A DNA stretch of 64,000 bases from Paenibacillus cellulosilyticus (GTDB lineage: Bacteria > Bacillota > Bacilli > Paenibacillales > Paenibacillaceae), in contig NZ_QGTQ01000006.1 in assembly GCF_003182255.1 (NCBI RefSeq), positions 62,001 through 126,000 of the forward strand, written 5' to 3'. Below the pieces are notes generated by a model. That model ran no database searches. It saw nothing but the letters and a program-made list of their open reading frames with translations, and had not been told where the DNA came from. Made by a program: the position numbers and the translations under genes. This document shows, piece after piece, positions 25,844 to 33,802 of this stretch; the stretch's first letter is position 1, and the number at the start of each line of letters is the position of its first letter.

Positions 25844-25911
25844 ATCATAGAACGGGATCGGATAAACCGTAGGTAAAGATATAAGCCGGCGGTATAAAAA
25901 AAGTATAAAAA
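25844..25911 (-). promoter_or_regulatory. KdpE-type operator and promoter of the Kdp operon
   Basis: On the minus strand 25891-25911 reads TTTTTATACTTTTTTTATAC plus C, closely matching the T-rich KdpE box of E. coli (TTTATACTTTTTTTACACC). A TATGAT -10 hexamer at 25844-25849 has no good -35, as expected for an activated promoter. The box would lie at about -54 to -74, the same spacing as the E. coli KdpE footprint. Confidence 0.7.
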
Positions 25912-25955
25912 TCGGGGCGCTTTCCCATCATTCGAGCCTTTTATCGACAAAATAA

Positions 25956-25979
25956 AGAGGCCGCCGATAGGCAGCCTCT
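25956..25979 (-). terminator. Terminator after the MFS gene
   Basis: AGAGGCCGCC (25956-25965) pairs with GGCAGCCTCT (25970-25979), one mismatch, loop GATA. On the minus strand it is followed by TTATTTTG. It separates the MFS gene from the Kdp operon promoter. Confidence 0.75.
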
Positions 25980-26015
25980 ACATCCTTCAATAGGTCTTAC
26001 ATGACATTGTGTTCA

Positions 26016-27227
26016 TCAGCCAACAGCAGCTTGATTCTCTGGTTTCTTCTTCTTCGCCTTCACCAGAGGCAGAAGAAGCAACGCGCCGATTACGATCATA
26101 ACCCCGCTCAGCTCATACACCGCAAGCAGTGAGAAAGCTTTCTTCAAGATGCCGGATAAGAACATCCCGAGCACCATCATCCCCATGAAGATCGGCATGA
26201 TCGCACCTGACACGCGGCCCATGAATGCCATCTCCGTATTGCGTACGAGCAGCGTTTGAATCCCGCCTTGAATGAACGGATAAACCAACCCGCTAATGAC
26301 GACAAGAACGATCGACAGCCAGATCATGGTCGATGCGCCAATAGCAACCGTACATACCGCCGTCACGAGCAGACCGAACATAAGCATCAATTGCGGTCTC
26401 ACCTTCTTCGCAGCACTCATGAGAATAGCTCCGCCTGCAAGCATGGCCGCCCCGCTCGACATCACGAACCATTGCAGGAACGATTTATCTTGACCCAGCT
26501 GCTCCATAACGACGAAGATCTGCAGCGGCTGCGTTACGCCGGAAGCCAATCCGACGACAGCAAATGTGATTCCGAGCGTACGAAGCGTAGGGTTGGAAGC
26601 GATATAACGCATTCCGGCTTTCAGCTCCTGGAAGAAGCTGCTTGAGGCTTCCGACCGCTTCTCCTCCACATCCCGAGGCAGTGTTGCAAGAATCATCGAT
26701 GAGCAGAAGAACATGATGGCCGTAATGACGAGTGAAGTATGAATCCCTAACTGGATGAAAATAAAGGTGCCGACCAACGGGCCTAGCACGGTGAAAATCG
26801 CCACAAGCGTCTGGTACATCGCCATTACGCGCTGCAGTTGTTCACCTGGTACATGCTGTTTGTACAGCTTCATGGCGGATGGCTGTGAGAACTGCGATAA
26901 GCTTGCCGAAACGAATGAGCCTACAAGCAGCGCAACCCATCCCCCATAGATTAATGCGACAAGAACTGCAACGACGGATAACGCAGACAGTCGATCACTC
27001 CACACCATCGTTCGCTTTGGCTGCCAACGATCGGCGAACGTTCCACCAATCAACGCGAATAGAAAGATCGGCGCGAATTCCGCAGCCGAAATAAGCGACA
27101 CATCGACTGGATTGTTATTTGTCAGATCCGTCACATACAGCAGGACGGCATAATTCCGAATCCAAATGCCGAGATGCAGCAGCACTCTCGACAAGAAGAT
27201 CGTTCGGACATAACGATTGGACCACAT
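26016..27227 (-). CDS. MFS transporter (MFS_3 / exporter type)
   Basis: A 403-residue major facilitator with about 12 helices, of the branch that includes macrolide efflux and siderophore-export-like proteins. The motif-A-like loop is LIGGTFADRWQPKRTMVWSD after helix 2. GPLVGTFIFIQLG and FMGRVSGAIMPIFMG are further family blocks. The C-terminus is a Lys-rich tail (KAKKKKPENQ). The ATG at 27227 (MWSNRYVRT) is preferred to TTG codons four residues upstream that abut the GAGGAG ribosome site. An 8-bp tandem repeat lies just upstream. Substrate unknown. Confidence 0.82.
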   Translation of the reverse strand: MWSNRYVRTIFLSRVLLHLGIWIRNYAVLLYVTDLTNNNPVDVSLISAAEFAPIFLFALIGGTFADRWQPKRTMVWSDRLSALSVVAVLVALIYGGWVALLVGSFVSASLSQFSQPSAMKLYKQHVPGEQLQRVMAMYQTLVAIFTVLGPLVGTFIFIQLGIHTSLVITAIMFFCSSMILATLPRDVEEKRSEASSSFFQELKAGMRYIASNPTLRTLGITFAVVGLASGVTQPLQIFVVMEQLGQDKSFLQWFVMSSGAAMLAGGAILMSAAKKVRPQLMLMFGLLVTAVCTVAIGASTMIWLSIVLVVISGLVYPFIQGGIQTLLVRNTEMAFMGRVSGAIMPIFMGMMVLGMFLSGILKKAFSLLAVYELSGVMIVIGALLLLPLVKAKKKKPENQAAVG

Positions 27228-27247
27228 GTTGACCAACAACTCCTCGT

Positions 27248-27279
27248 TTACTTATTTACTAAATTACTAATTTACTAAA
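27248..27279. repeat. Four tandem 8-bp repeats upstream of the MFS gene
   Basis: TTACTTAT, TTACTAAA, TTACTAAT and TTACTAAA follow one another without gaps, 21 to 52 bp before the MFS start. The AT-rich iteration could be a regulator binding array, for example TetR or MarR type with TTAGTAA half-sites, or a slippage-prone spacer. Confidence 0.6.
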
Positions 27280-27350
27280 TCAATTTATCCTGAATTTCCG
27301 CCCCCGTCAATCCCAAATGTTGCAAATCGTTTCAATTGTACGCACAAAAA

Positions 27351-27390
27351 GAACCCTCTCTCACCGCAAAACCCGCGGTTGAGAAGGTCC
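27351..27390 (-). terminator. Terminator after the anti-sigma gene
   Basis: An imperfect hairpin between 27351-27367 and 27375-27390 (core CACCGC with GCGGTT and CTCTC with GAGAA). On the minus strand it is followed by TTCTTTTTG. It lies 16 bp past the anti-sigma stop. Confidence 0.6.
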
Positions 27391-27405
27391 TTCATCAGGG
27401 TAAAA

Positions 27406-28212
27406 CTATGAAATTGCCGACCCGAACACCTTCGTTCCTCTCGGCTGGTCGCCTTGGTCGTCAGGTTCGAGCGTAATGCCGATCGCATCGAAAGCCAACT
27501 GGTCGGAGGCAATTGGCATCGAGAGAACGCCGATCCCTCTCATTTTCTCCTCGACACGGAACGTCCCTGCGCTTCGCCGAACACCATCATCTACGAGCCA
27601 CACCTGGTAAGCTTGATCGCCGGAGGTTTCCTTCGCGCCAAACACATAAACGATAAACTGTTTGTTCGTTCCGTTATCGACGATGCAAGCAACCCCGTAC
27701 GATGGTTGGTCCGGAGTGACGGAGACGGGCTTCAGCGACACGATCTGATCGATATGTGCTGCTGAGACGTCCAGCGCATCCTCCAATGTTGGAATATACT
27801 CGGCGCGGCTCTGGATTTGCTGATAGCCAAATATGGAGCCTACGGCAAGCACTAATACAATCGCCGCCGCCCATATTCGTACATAACGCAAGCGTGGTGA
27901 ACGCTGACTTGTAATCGGCTTGCCGATGTCATGATTCGGCTCCAACTGAGATTGCTTGCTCTCATACGCTTCCGCATCTGCAGCGAAAATAGATTCAATT
28001 ACTTGCTGCTTCAAATCTGTCGGGGGATCGATAAGGTCCATATCGACAGGGAGCACCTCCCATATGACGCGCAGCTCCTCGAGCTCCGACTGACATTCTG
28101 CACATCCTGCAAGATGCGCTTCGAATGCAGACGCTTCCTCTTCCGTACAGTCACCAGACACAAAGTCGAGGACCATACTGCATAGTTTGCGATTATTATC
28201 CATATCGCTCAT
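27406..28212 (-). CDS. Anti-sigma factor, zinc-finger and RskA-like
   Basis: A 268-residue membrane anti-sigma factor. The N-terminal zinc-binding anti-sigma domain carries H-x3-C-x2-C (HLAGCAEC, about residues 33-40). One transmembrane helix (AAAIVLVLAVGSIFGYQQI, about 114-132) follows, then an extracytoplasmic RskA-type C-terminal domain with YQVWLVDDGVRRSAGTF. It is coupled to the upstream ECF sigma gene by a one-base overlap (TAATG), the classical arrangement for a sigma and its inhibitor. The signal it senses is unknown; RskA relatives are released by regulated proteolysis. Confidence 0.88.
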   Translation of the reverse strand: MSDMDNNRKLCSMVLDFVSGDCTEEEASAFEAHLAGCAECQSELEELRVIWEVLPVDMDLIDPPTDLKQQVIESIFAADAEAYESKQSQLEPNHDIGKPITSQRSPRLRYVRIWAAAIVLVLAVGSIFGYQQIQSRAEYIPTLEDALDVSAAHIDQIVSLKPVSVTPDQPSYGVACIVDNGTNKQFIVYVFGAKETSGDQAYQVWLVDDGVRRSAGTFRVEEKMRGIGVLSMPIASDQLAFDAIGITLEPDDQGDQPRGTKVFGSAIS

Positions 28213-28784
28213 TATGATCGCTCGCTTTCTGTCTTCAGATGTCTGCGTAATATTTTTAGCGCTTGATGCAGGCGGTTTTTAACCGTTCCCAGCGGTTGAT
28301 CGTACAGCGTTGCCAGCTCGCTTAAACTGTAGCCCTGCCAGTAGAAATGCTCAACAAGCATGATCTGCTGGCTAGATAAGTATTGGTATGCGCCTCGGAC
28401 TTCCGCATGCAGCGAATCGCGCTCATAACGATCCTCTGGCGACAGCGTCATGTGATCCGGAATTTGCTGCAGCTGTTCCCATGGCATCGTGAGCCTCGAA
28501 TTCGTCTCTCTTCGCTGCTTCCGCAGCCAATCCGTTGTCAAATTACGTGTGATCGTCAGCAGCCAGCTGGTGTATCGGCCTTTGTCCGGCTTATATTCCG
28601 ATCCGGTCGTCCACAGACGCATAAACACGGACTGTACGATATCTCTTGATGCCTGCTCATCCTTCAGCGCCTTCATCGCGAAAGAATAGACAAGCGGAGC
28701 GTATCGGTCATATAGAATAGAAAGCGCCAGATGCTGCCTATCCTTAATCAACAGCATCAGTTCATAATCAGATCGTTCCCGCAT
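28212..28784 (-). CDS. ECF sigma factor, SigK-like
   Basis: A 190-residue extracytoplasmic-function sigma factor. Region 2: LYDRYAPLVYSFAMKALKDE, RDIVQSVFMRLW and YTSWLLTITRNLTTDWLRKQRR. Region 4: HFYWQGYSLSELATLYDQPLGTVKNRLHQALKILRR. The domain pattern and the RskA-like partner fit the SigK/ECF19 type. The ATG has GGAGG 9 nt upstream. Autoregulation is likely but no consensus promoter could be identified with confidence upstream. Confidence 0.9.
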   Translation of the reverse strand: MRERSDYELMLLIKDRQHLALSILYDRYAPLVYSFAMKALKDEQASRDIVQSVFMRLWTTGSEYKPDKGRYTSWLLTITRNLTTDWLRKQRRETNSRLTMPWEQLQQIPDHMTLSPEDRYERDSLHAEVRGAYQYLSSQQIMLVEHFYWQGYSLSELATLYDQPLGTVKNRLHQALKILRRHLKTESERS

Positions 28785-29089
28785 TGTTCTATTCCTCCAT
28801 CACAGACTACTCATTCGCTAGTGTAGTTGCAGTCGTTCACTTAGAGTCGGGATCTGATTGAACGCCAGCACTTACCGCATGCCCGATTCTTCCCCATCCG
28901 CAGCGAAACCTAACGTCGGGATCAACACTCACACACTCGAGCTAATTGCTAATAATAAGACCATCATCCGCTTCAACATCGTTTTCATTCCCTCCCTTAG
29001 CGGCTTCCATTAGTAGGAAACGACAAGGGGATTCAATGGGTTTTGATGAAAGCGTTATGAAAATATGGCGCGCCTACACGATCGTTATA
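28785..29089. other. Gap between the ECF sigma and aldo/keto reductase genes
   Basis: 305 bp. The only item supported is a short signal-peptide-like frame on the minus strand at 28872-28988 (listed separately). It must also hold the sigma promoter. Nothing else recognised. Confidence 0.5.
28872..28988 (-). pseudogene. Vestigial exported peptide gene with an in-frame TGA
   Basis: A GGGAGGG ribosome site precedes an ATG (28988) whose frame reads MKTMLKRMMVLLLAISSSV, TGA, then VLIPTLGFAADGEESGMR and TAA. Reading through the TGA at 28929-28931 gives a complete signal peptide with an FAA-type cleavage site. It looks like a decayed small secreted protein; chance is possible for so short a frame. 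Confidence 0.4.
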
Positions 29090-29998
29090 CTATCGATGCG
29101 CGGCATACGTATTCGGTCTCGTAACAGCTCGAATCGCCGCTACCATCTCCGGCGTCAGCGGCGGTGCCTCTGCGGCCGATACATTCAAGCGAAGCTGCTC
29201 GCTGCTGCTTGCACCTGGAAGGACAACGCTTACCGCAGGATCGCTCAGCGAATATCGAATCGCCAGCTGCGCCAGTGAATAACGATCACCGGTCAATTCT
29301 TGGAGCTGCTGTCGAATTCTCGGAAGCTCTTCAGCGGAGTATTCGAGGTAAGTCCGCTCTGCTTTGGCCGCTCCGCGTTCCGTCAGAATGCCTCCTGCGA
29401 GTGGTCCTCGTGCAATAAGCCCAATGCCGTGGTCTCCCAGCAGTGGAAGTACGCTCTCCTCTGCACGACGGTCCAGCATGCTGTATTGGTTCATCACACT
29501 GACGATGTTCGAGCGATTCACATATTCGCGTATGACGTTCGGACGAATGGATGAGATGCCATAATGACGAATGACGCCCTCTTTCTTAAGCGTCTCGAAA
29601 GCATCAATCGTCTCATCGATAGGGTCTTCGATCATCCCGCCGTGCAGCTGGTATAGATCAATGTAGTCCGTTCCGAGTCTAAGCAAGCTATCTTTTACGG
29701 CATTAAGTATGTACGCTTTGGACGGGTCCCATGACCATCCATCCTTACCTTCCATTCGACGATTTCCTACCTTCGTCGCAAGGACGATCTCCGATCGGCG
29801 GTGACGAATTGCACGGCCGACAAGCTCCTCATTGCGGCCTGCATCATACAGGTCCGCTGTGTCCAAGAAGTTGATGCCATGCGCCAACGCTTCGTCAATG
29901 ATGGCTGCAGCCTTGTGCTCTTCTGTCCCGAGCGACATGCAGCCGAGTCCAATTTCGCTTACATACAGGTCTGAGCGACCTAGTTGATTTTGTTTCAT
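29090..29998 (-). CDS. Aldo/keto reductase
   Basis: A 302-residue NADPH-dependent TIM-barrel oxidoreductase. The catalytic tetrad is visible: Asp in FLDTADLYDAGRNEE, Tyr three residues on, Lys in VLATKVGNR and His in YQLHGGMIEDP. The C-terminal VVLPGASSSEQLRLN binds the cofactor phosphate. The ATG at 29998 (MKQNQLGRSDLYVSEIGLG) has GGAGG 7 nt upstream; 60 further open codons upstream lie over the coaD-like gene and are rejected. It follows that gene by 25 bp and may be co-transcribed. Substrate unknown. Confidence 0.9.
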   Translation of the reverse strand: MKQNQLGRSDLYVSEIGLGCMSLGTEEHKAAAIIDEALAHGINFLDTADLYDAGRNEELVGRAIRHRRSEIVLATKVGNRRMEGKDGWSWDPSKAYILNAVKDSLLRLGTDYIDLYQLHGGMIEDPIDETIDAFETLKKEGVIRHYGISSIRPNVIREYVNRSNIVSVMNQYSMLDRRAEESVLPLLGDHGIGLIARGPLAGGILTERGAAKAERTYLEYSAEELPRIRQQLQELTGDRYSLAQLAIRYSLSDPAVSVVLPGASSSEQLRLNVSAAEAPPLTPEMVAAIRAVTRPNTYAAHR

Positions 29999-30023
29999 AT
30001 GTATTCCTCCAAGCTCCTGCTCC

Positions 30024-30503
30024 TTAAGATTGAATGAACGAAACCATCTGATGGTACGCATCCGGGTGCATATAATCTTTCGCTTTATCGATTTTGTTCG
30101 ACAGAATGAACATCCGTACGAGCGAGCTGCTCGTCTGTATATCCTTCGTATACGGAGACAGATAGATCGTATCCGCATTCGAGGTGCTTCTCATATACTG
30201 CTCCAGCTGAAGCTCGTATTCGAGGTCCGTGGAGTTGCGAATGCCGCGAATGACAGCGACGATCCCATTTTCATTGACATAATCCGCTGTAATCCCTTCG
30301 AATGGAACAACGATGGCATTCGTCATGTGCGAGATCGACAGCTTCACCATCGCTGTGCGCTGCTCAATCGTGAATTGATGCTTTTTGTTCCGATTATTCG
30401 CAATAACGACATGCACCTCGTCGAACAGGTGGCCTGCCCGTTCAATAACCGAGATATGACCAAGCGTGATCGGATCGAAGCTGCCAGCGTATACAACCTT
30501 CAT
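30024..30503 (-). CDS. CoaD-like adenylyltransferase (pantetheine-phosphate adenylyltransferase family)
   Basis: A 159-residue nucleotidyltransferase of the cytidylyltransferase-like fold. It starts MKVVYAGSFDPITLGHISVI, containing the nucleotide-binding T/SFDPxxxGH motif, and has VAVIRGIRNSTDLEYELQLE and IQTSSSLVRMF corresponding to the CoaD R-G-x-R and S-S-x-x-R sites. CoaD makes dephospho-CoA from phosphopantetheine. The C-terminal half is more diverged than canonical Bacillus CoaD, and the neighbours are not recG/rpmF as usual, so it may be a paralogue with another substrate. The ATG lies 1 nt after the phosphoesterase stop: coupled translation. Confidence 0.75.
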   Translation of the reverse strand: MKVVYAGSFDPITLGHISVIERAGHLFDEVHVVIANNRNKKHQFTIEQRTAMVKLSISHMTNAIVVPFEGITADYVNENGIVAVIRGIRNSTDLEYELQLEQYMRSTSNADTIYLSPYTKDIQTSSSLVRMFILSNKIDKAKDYMHPDAYHQMVSFIQS

Positions 30504-30504
30504 C

Positions 30505-31014
30505 CTACTGCTCCTCGCTTGGCACAACCGCATCGCGGATCTGCTCGAACGTCAGAGGCGTATAGTCCCAGTGCTCGACGCTAACGTTGAAATAGTTGAC
30601 GCCTTCATACTTCTGCGAATGAATATGGCCATGGACATTCACATACGGCATGTGGAAGTTCATATACATCGGCTCATGCGACAGGAAGAAGAAATCTTTA
30701 TAAATAATCGGGTACTCGCTCACCTCATCGAAGCCTGCATCCAGCCACCAAGCTCTGGAGCGTCCGCGATCATGATTGCCGAGAATGAGGATCTTATATC
30801 CGTTCAACCGCGACACGATCGCCTGCGTCTTCTCTTTGTTCAAGAACGAGAAATCGCCAAGATGGAACACCTTGTCTTGTTTTCCGACAACCGCATTCCA
30901 CTTCTCGATCATGACCTCATTCATTTCGTCGACATCCTTGAACGGCCGTGATTCGAAGTCAATAATAGGTTTATGGCCAAAATGATGATCCGAAATGAAA
31001 AATACGTTCGACAA
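30505..31014 (-). CDS. Calcineurin-like metallophosphoesterase
   Basis: A 169-residue metallophosphoesterase of the small phage/YfcE-like type. Metal-binding motifs are complete: FISDHHFGH (D-x-H), HLGDFSF (GD), LILGNHDRG (GNHD), FLSHEPMY (H) and VHGHIHS (GHxH). The start chosen is TTG at 31014 (MSNVFFISDHHFGH), since GAGGAG is 9 nt upstream; a TTG three codons earlier directly abuts the site. It is translationally coupled to the CoaD-like gene. Phosphodiester or pyrophosphate hydrolysis is the family activity; the substrate is not known. Confidence 0.85.
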   Translation of the reverse strand: MSNVFFISDHHFGHKPIIDFESRPFKDVDEMNEVMIEKWNAVVGKQDKVFHLGDFSFLNKEKTQAIVSRLNGYKILILGNHDRGRSRAWWLDAGFDEVSEYPIIYKDFFFLSHEPMYMNFHMPYVNVHGHIHSQKYEGVNYFNVSVEHWDYTPLTFEQIRDAVVPSEEQ

Positions 31015-31123
31015 GGGCGCCAACTCCTCTGCTATCTATTCGAGAATCCATCACATGCTTGTAAACTAGCGTATACGAGTGTCCATGAATTAGCAATATG
31101 TCAGGCTTTCTATACAAAAAGAA

Positions 31124-31148
31124 AAAAGCCGCATTCATCGCGGCTTTT
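31124..31148 (-). terminator. Terminator after the erythromycin-esterase-like gene
   Basis: AAAAGCCGC (31124-31132) pairs with GCGGCTTTT (31140-31148). On the minus strand it is followed by TTTTTTCTTTTTG. It lies 11 bp past the stop. Confidence 0.85.
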
Positions 31149-31158
31149 GCGCAGCACC

Positions 31159-32433
31159 TTACACAGGAACGACTTCTCTCGACAGAGGCGACAGCGCTGT
31201 CGTCTCGTCGAAATAAATAAACGCATCGTACCGCTCCGTCAATACGGACGGCACGTAGTTCCCCCGTTCGCGCTCGGGGTGATAGACGACGCCGATCGCT
31301 CGATGCCCAAGCGACACCTCATCAAGAATCGATAGCTCGTCCCCGCCGAAAAGCAGCAGCTTATTATCAGGCCCCACCCGATGCAGCAGCTCCTCCCAGC
31401 TCTTCGCCATCGCACACGGAACGGGCATTACCTCCAGCTCCATCCCCCAAGACCGTCCGGCAATGACCGTCCCCGTGTATGTCCCATAGCCTACAGCGAA
31501 AACCTTATCTCCATACTTCTCCCGCAGCAGTTGGCCGACATTAACCATTCCATCCTCGGCCATATCCGTCGCTCTTGCATCACCAATATGCGTGTTATGC
31601 TCCCAGACGATCGCACGAGCGCCCTCGCCATGGAATGCCATGAGCCGTTCAAGAGCGCTCACCATATGTCGGTCGCGTATGTTCCACGAATCTGCATCTT
31701 GGCGAATCATCGTTGTGTAGTACGATTCCGCGCCTGCCACTGCTAGGGCATTCATCTCCGTGCTGAACGCACTTTCGCGATCTTCCGGCGCTGCTTGCTG
31801 CCACTTGTCCTGAAGCTTGCGAAGAAGGGCAATGACCTCGTCCTCGCAGCTCTCGCCGAACAACGCGGAGGATGCGCCATACCGCTGCTCGTCCCGACCA
31901 TGCGGCTCGAAGCATTCGAATGCCCGCCGTGCCGCCTCCAAATCGGAGCCCGGCTTCGACTCCAGATATTCGAGAATGGCCTCCATCGATTCCCAGAGAC
32001 TGTACATATCGATTCCATAGAAGCCGACTTTGTCTGCTTCAGACTTGTCCGAGTTATAGTCGCGCAGCCATTCTGCGAGCTCAACGATCTCTCGATTCGC
32101 CCACATCCAAGAAGGCCAACGTTCGAAGTCTCGCAACGCTTCGCGCGCACTTACACCAGCGTCCGCGTATCCTTTGACATAACGATTCAGCGTGTAACAC
32201 GCGGGCCAATCCCCTTCTACTGCAATGAAACGAAAGCCATATTCCGTAATGAGCCGCTTCGATAACGCTGCACGATCGGTATAAAATTCTGATGTGCCAT
32301 GCGAAGCCTCGCCGAGCAGAACGAACGTCGCGCGACCCATCTGCTCAAGCAGCTCGGCAGCACCAGCGTCATGAGGCCCTTTATAGGGCTTAGCAAGCTT
32401 GCGGATGGCCTCCAGCACTTCATTTTCCACCAT
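31159..32433 (-). CDS. Erythromycin esterase family protein
   Basis: A 424-residue cytoplasmic protein of the EreA/succinoglycan-biosynthesis-like family. Key blocks: VLLGEASHGTSEFY with the catalytic-type His and Glu, IAVEGDWPACYTLNRYV, FYGIDMYSLWESM, IVWEHNTHIGDARATDM and AVGYGTYTGTVIA. Some members hydrolyse macrolide lactones but most have unknown substrates, and the long family branch with this DWP-x-N signature is generic in soil bacteria. The ATG at 32433 has AAAGGGG 5 nt upstream; the frame is open 43 codons further but lacks a ribosome site. Resistance should not be assumed. Confidence 0.82.
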   Translation of the reverse strand: MVENEVLEAIRKLAKPYKGPHDAGAAELLEQMGRATFVLLGEASHGTSEFYTDRAALSKRLITEYGFRFIAVEGDWPACYTLNRYVKGYADAGVSAREALRDFERWPSWMWANREIVELAEWLRDYNSDKSEADKVGFYGIDMYSLWESMEAILEYLESKPGSDLEAARRAFECFEPHGRDEQRYGASSALFGESCEDEVIALLRKLQDKWQQAAPEDRESAFSTEMNALAVAGAESYYTTMIRQDADSWNIRDRHMVSALERLMAFHGEGARAIVWEHNTHIGDARATDMAEDGMVNVGQLLREKYGDKVFAVGYGTYTGTVIAGRSWGMELEVMPVPCAMAKSWEELLHRVGPDNKLLLFGGDELSILDEVSLGHRAIGVVYHPERERGNYVPSVLTERYDAFIYFDETTALSPLSREVVPV

Positions 32434-32514
32434 AGACGCCCCTTTCCGTATCCGTATTTCACCTATAATGCCATGTGAAGTTTGTTCCAAAGCGGCTATT
32501 CCTATACAACAAAA

Positions 32515-32548
32515 AAGCAAGCCCCTGAATGAATCAGGAAGCTTGCTT
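32515..32548 (-). terminator. Terminator after asd
   Basis: AAGCAAGC (32515-32522) and CTGA pair with TCAG and GCTTGCTT (32541-32548). On the minus strand a TTTTTTG tail follows. It lies 24 bp beyond the asd stop. Confidence 0.8.
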
Positions 32549-32571
32549 GGTTTCATATTCATGAACGGCTA

Positions 32572-33660
32572 TTAAGCCTTCGGTTGAATGTAGCCTTCTG
32601 CTTTGAGAAGCTCAGCGATCAGAACTGCACCGCCGGCTGCGCCGCGAAGCGTGTTGTGCGACAGGCCAACGAATTTGAAGTCATACAGCGAATCTTCACG
32701 CAGACGACCTACGGATACGCCCATGCCGTTCTCGATGTTGCGATCGAGCTTCGTTTGTGGACGGTTTTCTTCTTCGAAGTACGTAATGAATTGCTTCGGC
32801 GCGCTTGGCAGCTCGAGCTCTTGCGGACGTCCTTTGTAGTTTGCCCAACGATTCAGAATCTCTTCCTTCGTTGGCGCATTCTCGAATTTCACGAATACCG
32901 TCGCCAAGTGGCCATCCGTTACAGGAACGCGGATACATTGCGTCGTGATTTGTGGCTCGCTTGCTTTCACGATTTGACCGTCTTCCACGCTGCCCCAGAT
33001 ACGAAGCGGCTCTTGCTCGCTTTTCTCTTCTTCGCCGCCGATGTACGGGATCACGTTGTCGAGCATTTCCGGCCAGTCCGTGAAATTCTTGCCTGCACCG
33101 GAGATGGCTTGGTACGTCGATGCAACAACTGTTTTCGGCTTGAAGTCGAGCAGCGCGTTCAGCGCTGGCACGTAGCTTTGGATCGAGCAGTTCGGTTTAA
33201 CTGCGATGAAGCCCGTCGTCGTACCGAGACGTTTGCGTTGTGCTTCAATAACTTCGAGATGGCTTGGATTGATTTCCGGAATAACCATCGGCACGTCTGC
33301 CGTCCAACGGTGAGCCGAGTTGTTCGATACAACAGGCGTTCCCGTTTTCGCATATGCTTCTTCCAGCGCTTTGATTTCGTCTTTCTTCATGTCTACCGCG
33401 CAGAAAATGAAGTCAACGCCGCTTGCCACTTCTTCTACCTTCGAAGCGTCTTGAACGACGATTTGTTTCACTGCATCAGGAATAGGCGTTTCGAGCTTCC
33501 AGCGGCCTTGTACGGATTGCTCGTACGTTTTGCCTGCGGAGCCTGCGCTCGCTGCAATTGCTGTTACTTCGAACCAAGGATGATTATTCAGAAGTTCAAC
33601 GAAACGCTGACCTACCATGCCCGTTCCGCCAACGATACCAACTTTCAATTTGTTTGCCAT
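32572..33660 (-). CDS. asd: Aspartate-semialdehyde dehydrogenase (archaeal/fungal-type clade)
   Basis: It reduces aspartyl phosphate to aspartate semialdehyde with NADPH, the branch step to lysine, diaminopimelate, methionine and threonine. The 362-residue protein has VGIVGGTGMVGQRF, SAGKTYEQSVQGRWKLETP, VVSNNSAHRW, the catalytic Cys in AVKPNCSIQS, QAISGAGKNF and VPVTDGHLATVFVKFE with the active-site His. Length and the PNCSIQS/DGH pattern match the longer archaeal-fungal-like Asd clade and not the ~340-residue E. coli or B. subtilis type. A T-box leader precedes it, so it is controlled by uncharged tRNA. It is monocistronic. Confidence 0.93.
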   Translation of the reverse strand: MANKLKVGIVGGTGMVGQRFVELLNNHPWFEVTAIAASAGSAGKTYEQSVQGRWKLETPIPDAVKQIVVQDASKVEEVASGVDFIFCAVDMKKDEIKALEEAYAKTGTPVVSNNSAHRWTADVPMVIPEINPSHLEVIEAQRKRLGTTTGFIAVKPNCSIQSYVPALNALLDFKPKTVVASTYQAISGAGKNFTDWPEMLDNVIPYIGGEEEKSEQEPLRIWGSVEDGQIVKASEPQITTQCIRVPVTDGHLATVFVKFENAPTKEEILNRWANYKGRPQELELPSAPKQFITYFEEENRPQTKLDRNIENGMGVSVGRLREDSLYDFKFVGLSHNTLRGAAGGAVLIAELLKAEGYIQPKA

Positions 33661-33802
33661 TTATTCGTTCAATCCTTTCCTCTATACACAAATATGATAT
33701 GGTGTTGATTACGCTTTGGACCACATAAGAAGCGGTTTTCTCACTGCATTAGAATTTCTCACTGACTCCATTGTAGACTATTCGGTATTACGCTGGAACA
33801 AC

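Noticed and set aside
31159-32433. Macrolide resistance gene
   Set aside because: The protein belongs to the erythromycin esterase superfamily, but this generic branch has no demonstrated link to macrolide hydrolysis and nothing in the context suggests resistance.
32584-33708. 374-codon open frame on the plus strand, antisense to asd and longer than asd itself
   Set aside because: The translation is rich in R, F, C and H with no domain. It is a mirror of the biased codon use of asd, whose motifs, ribosome site and T-box are clear.
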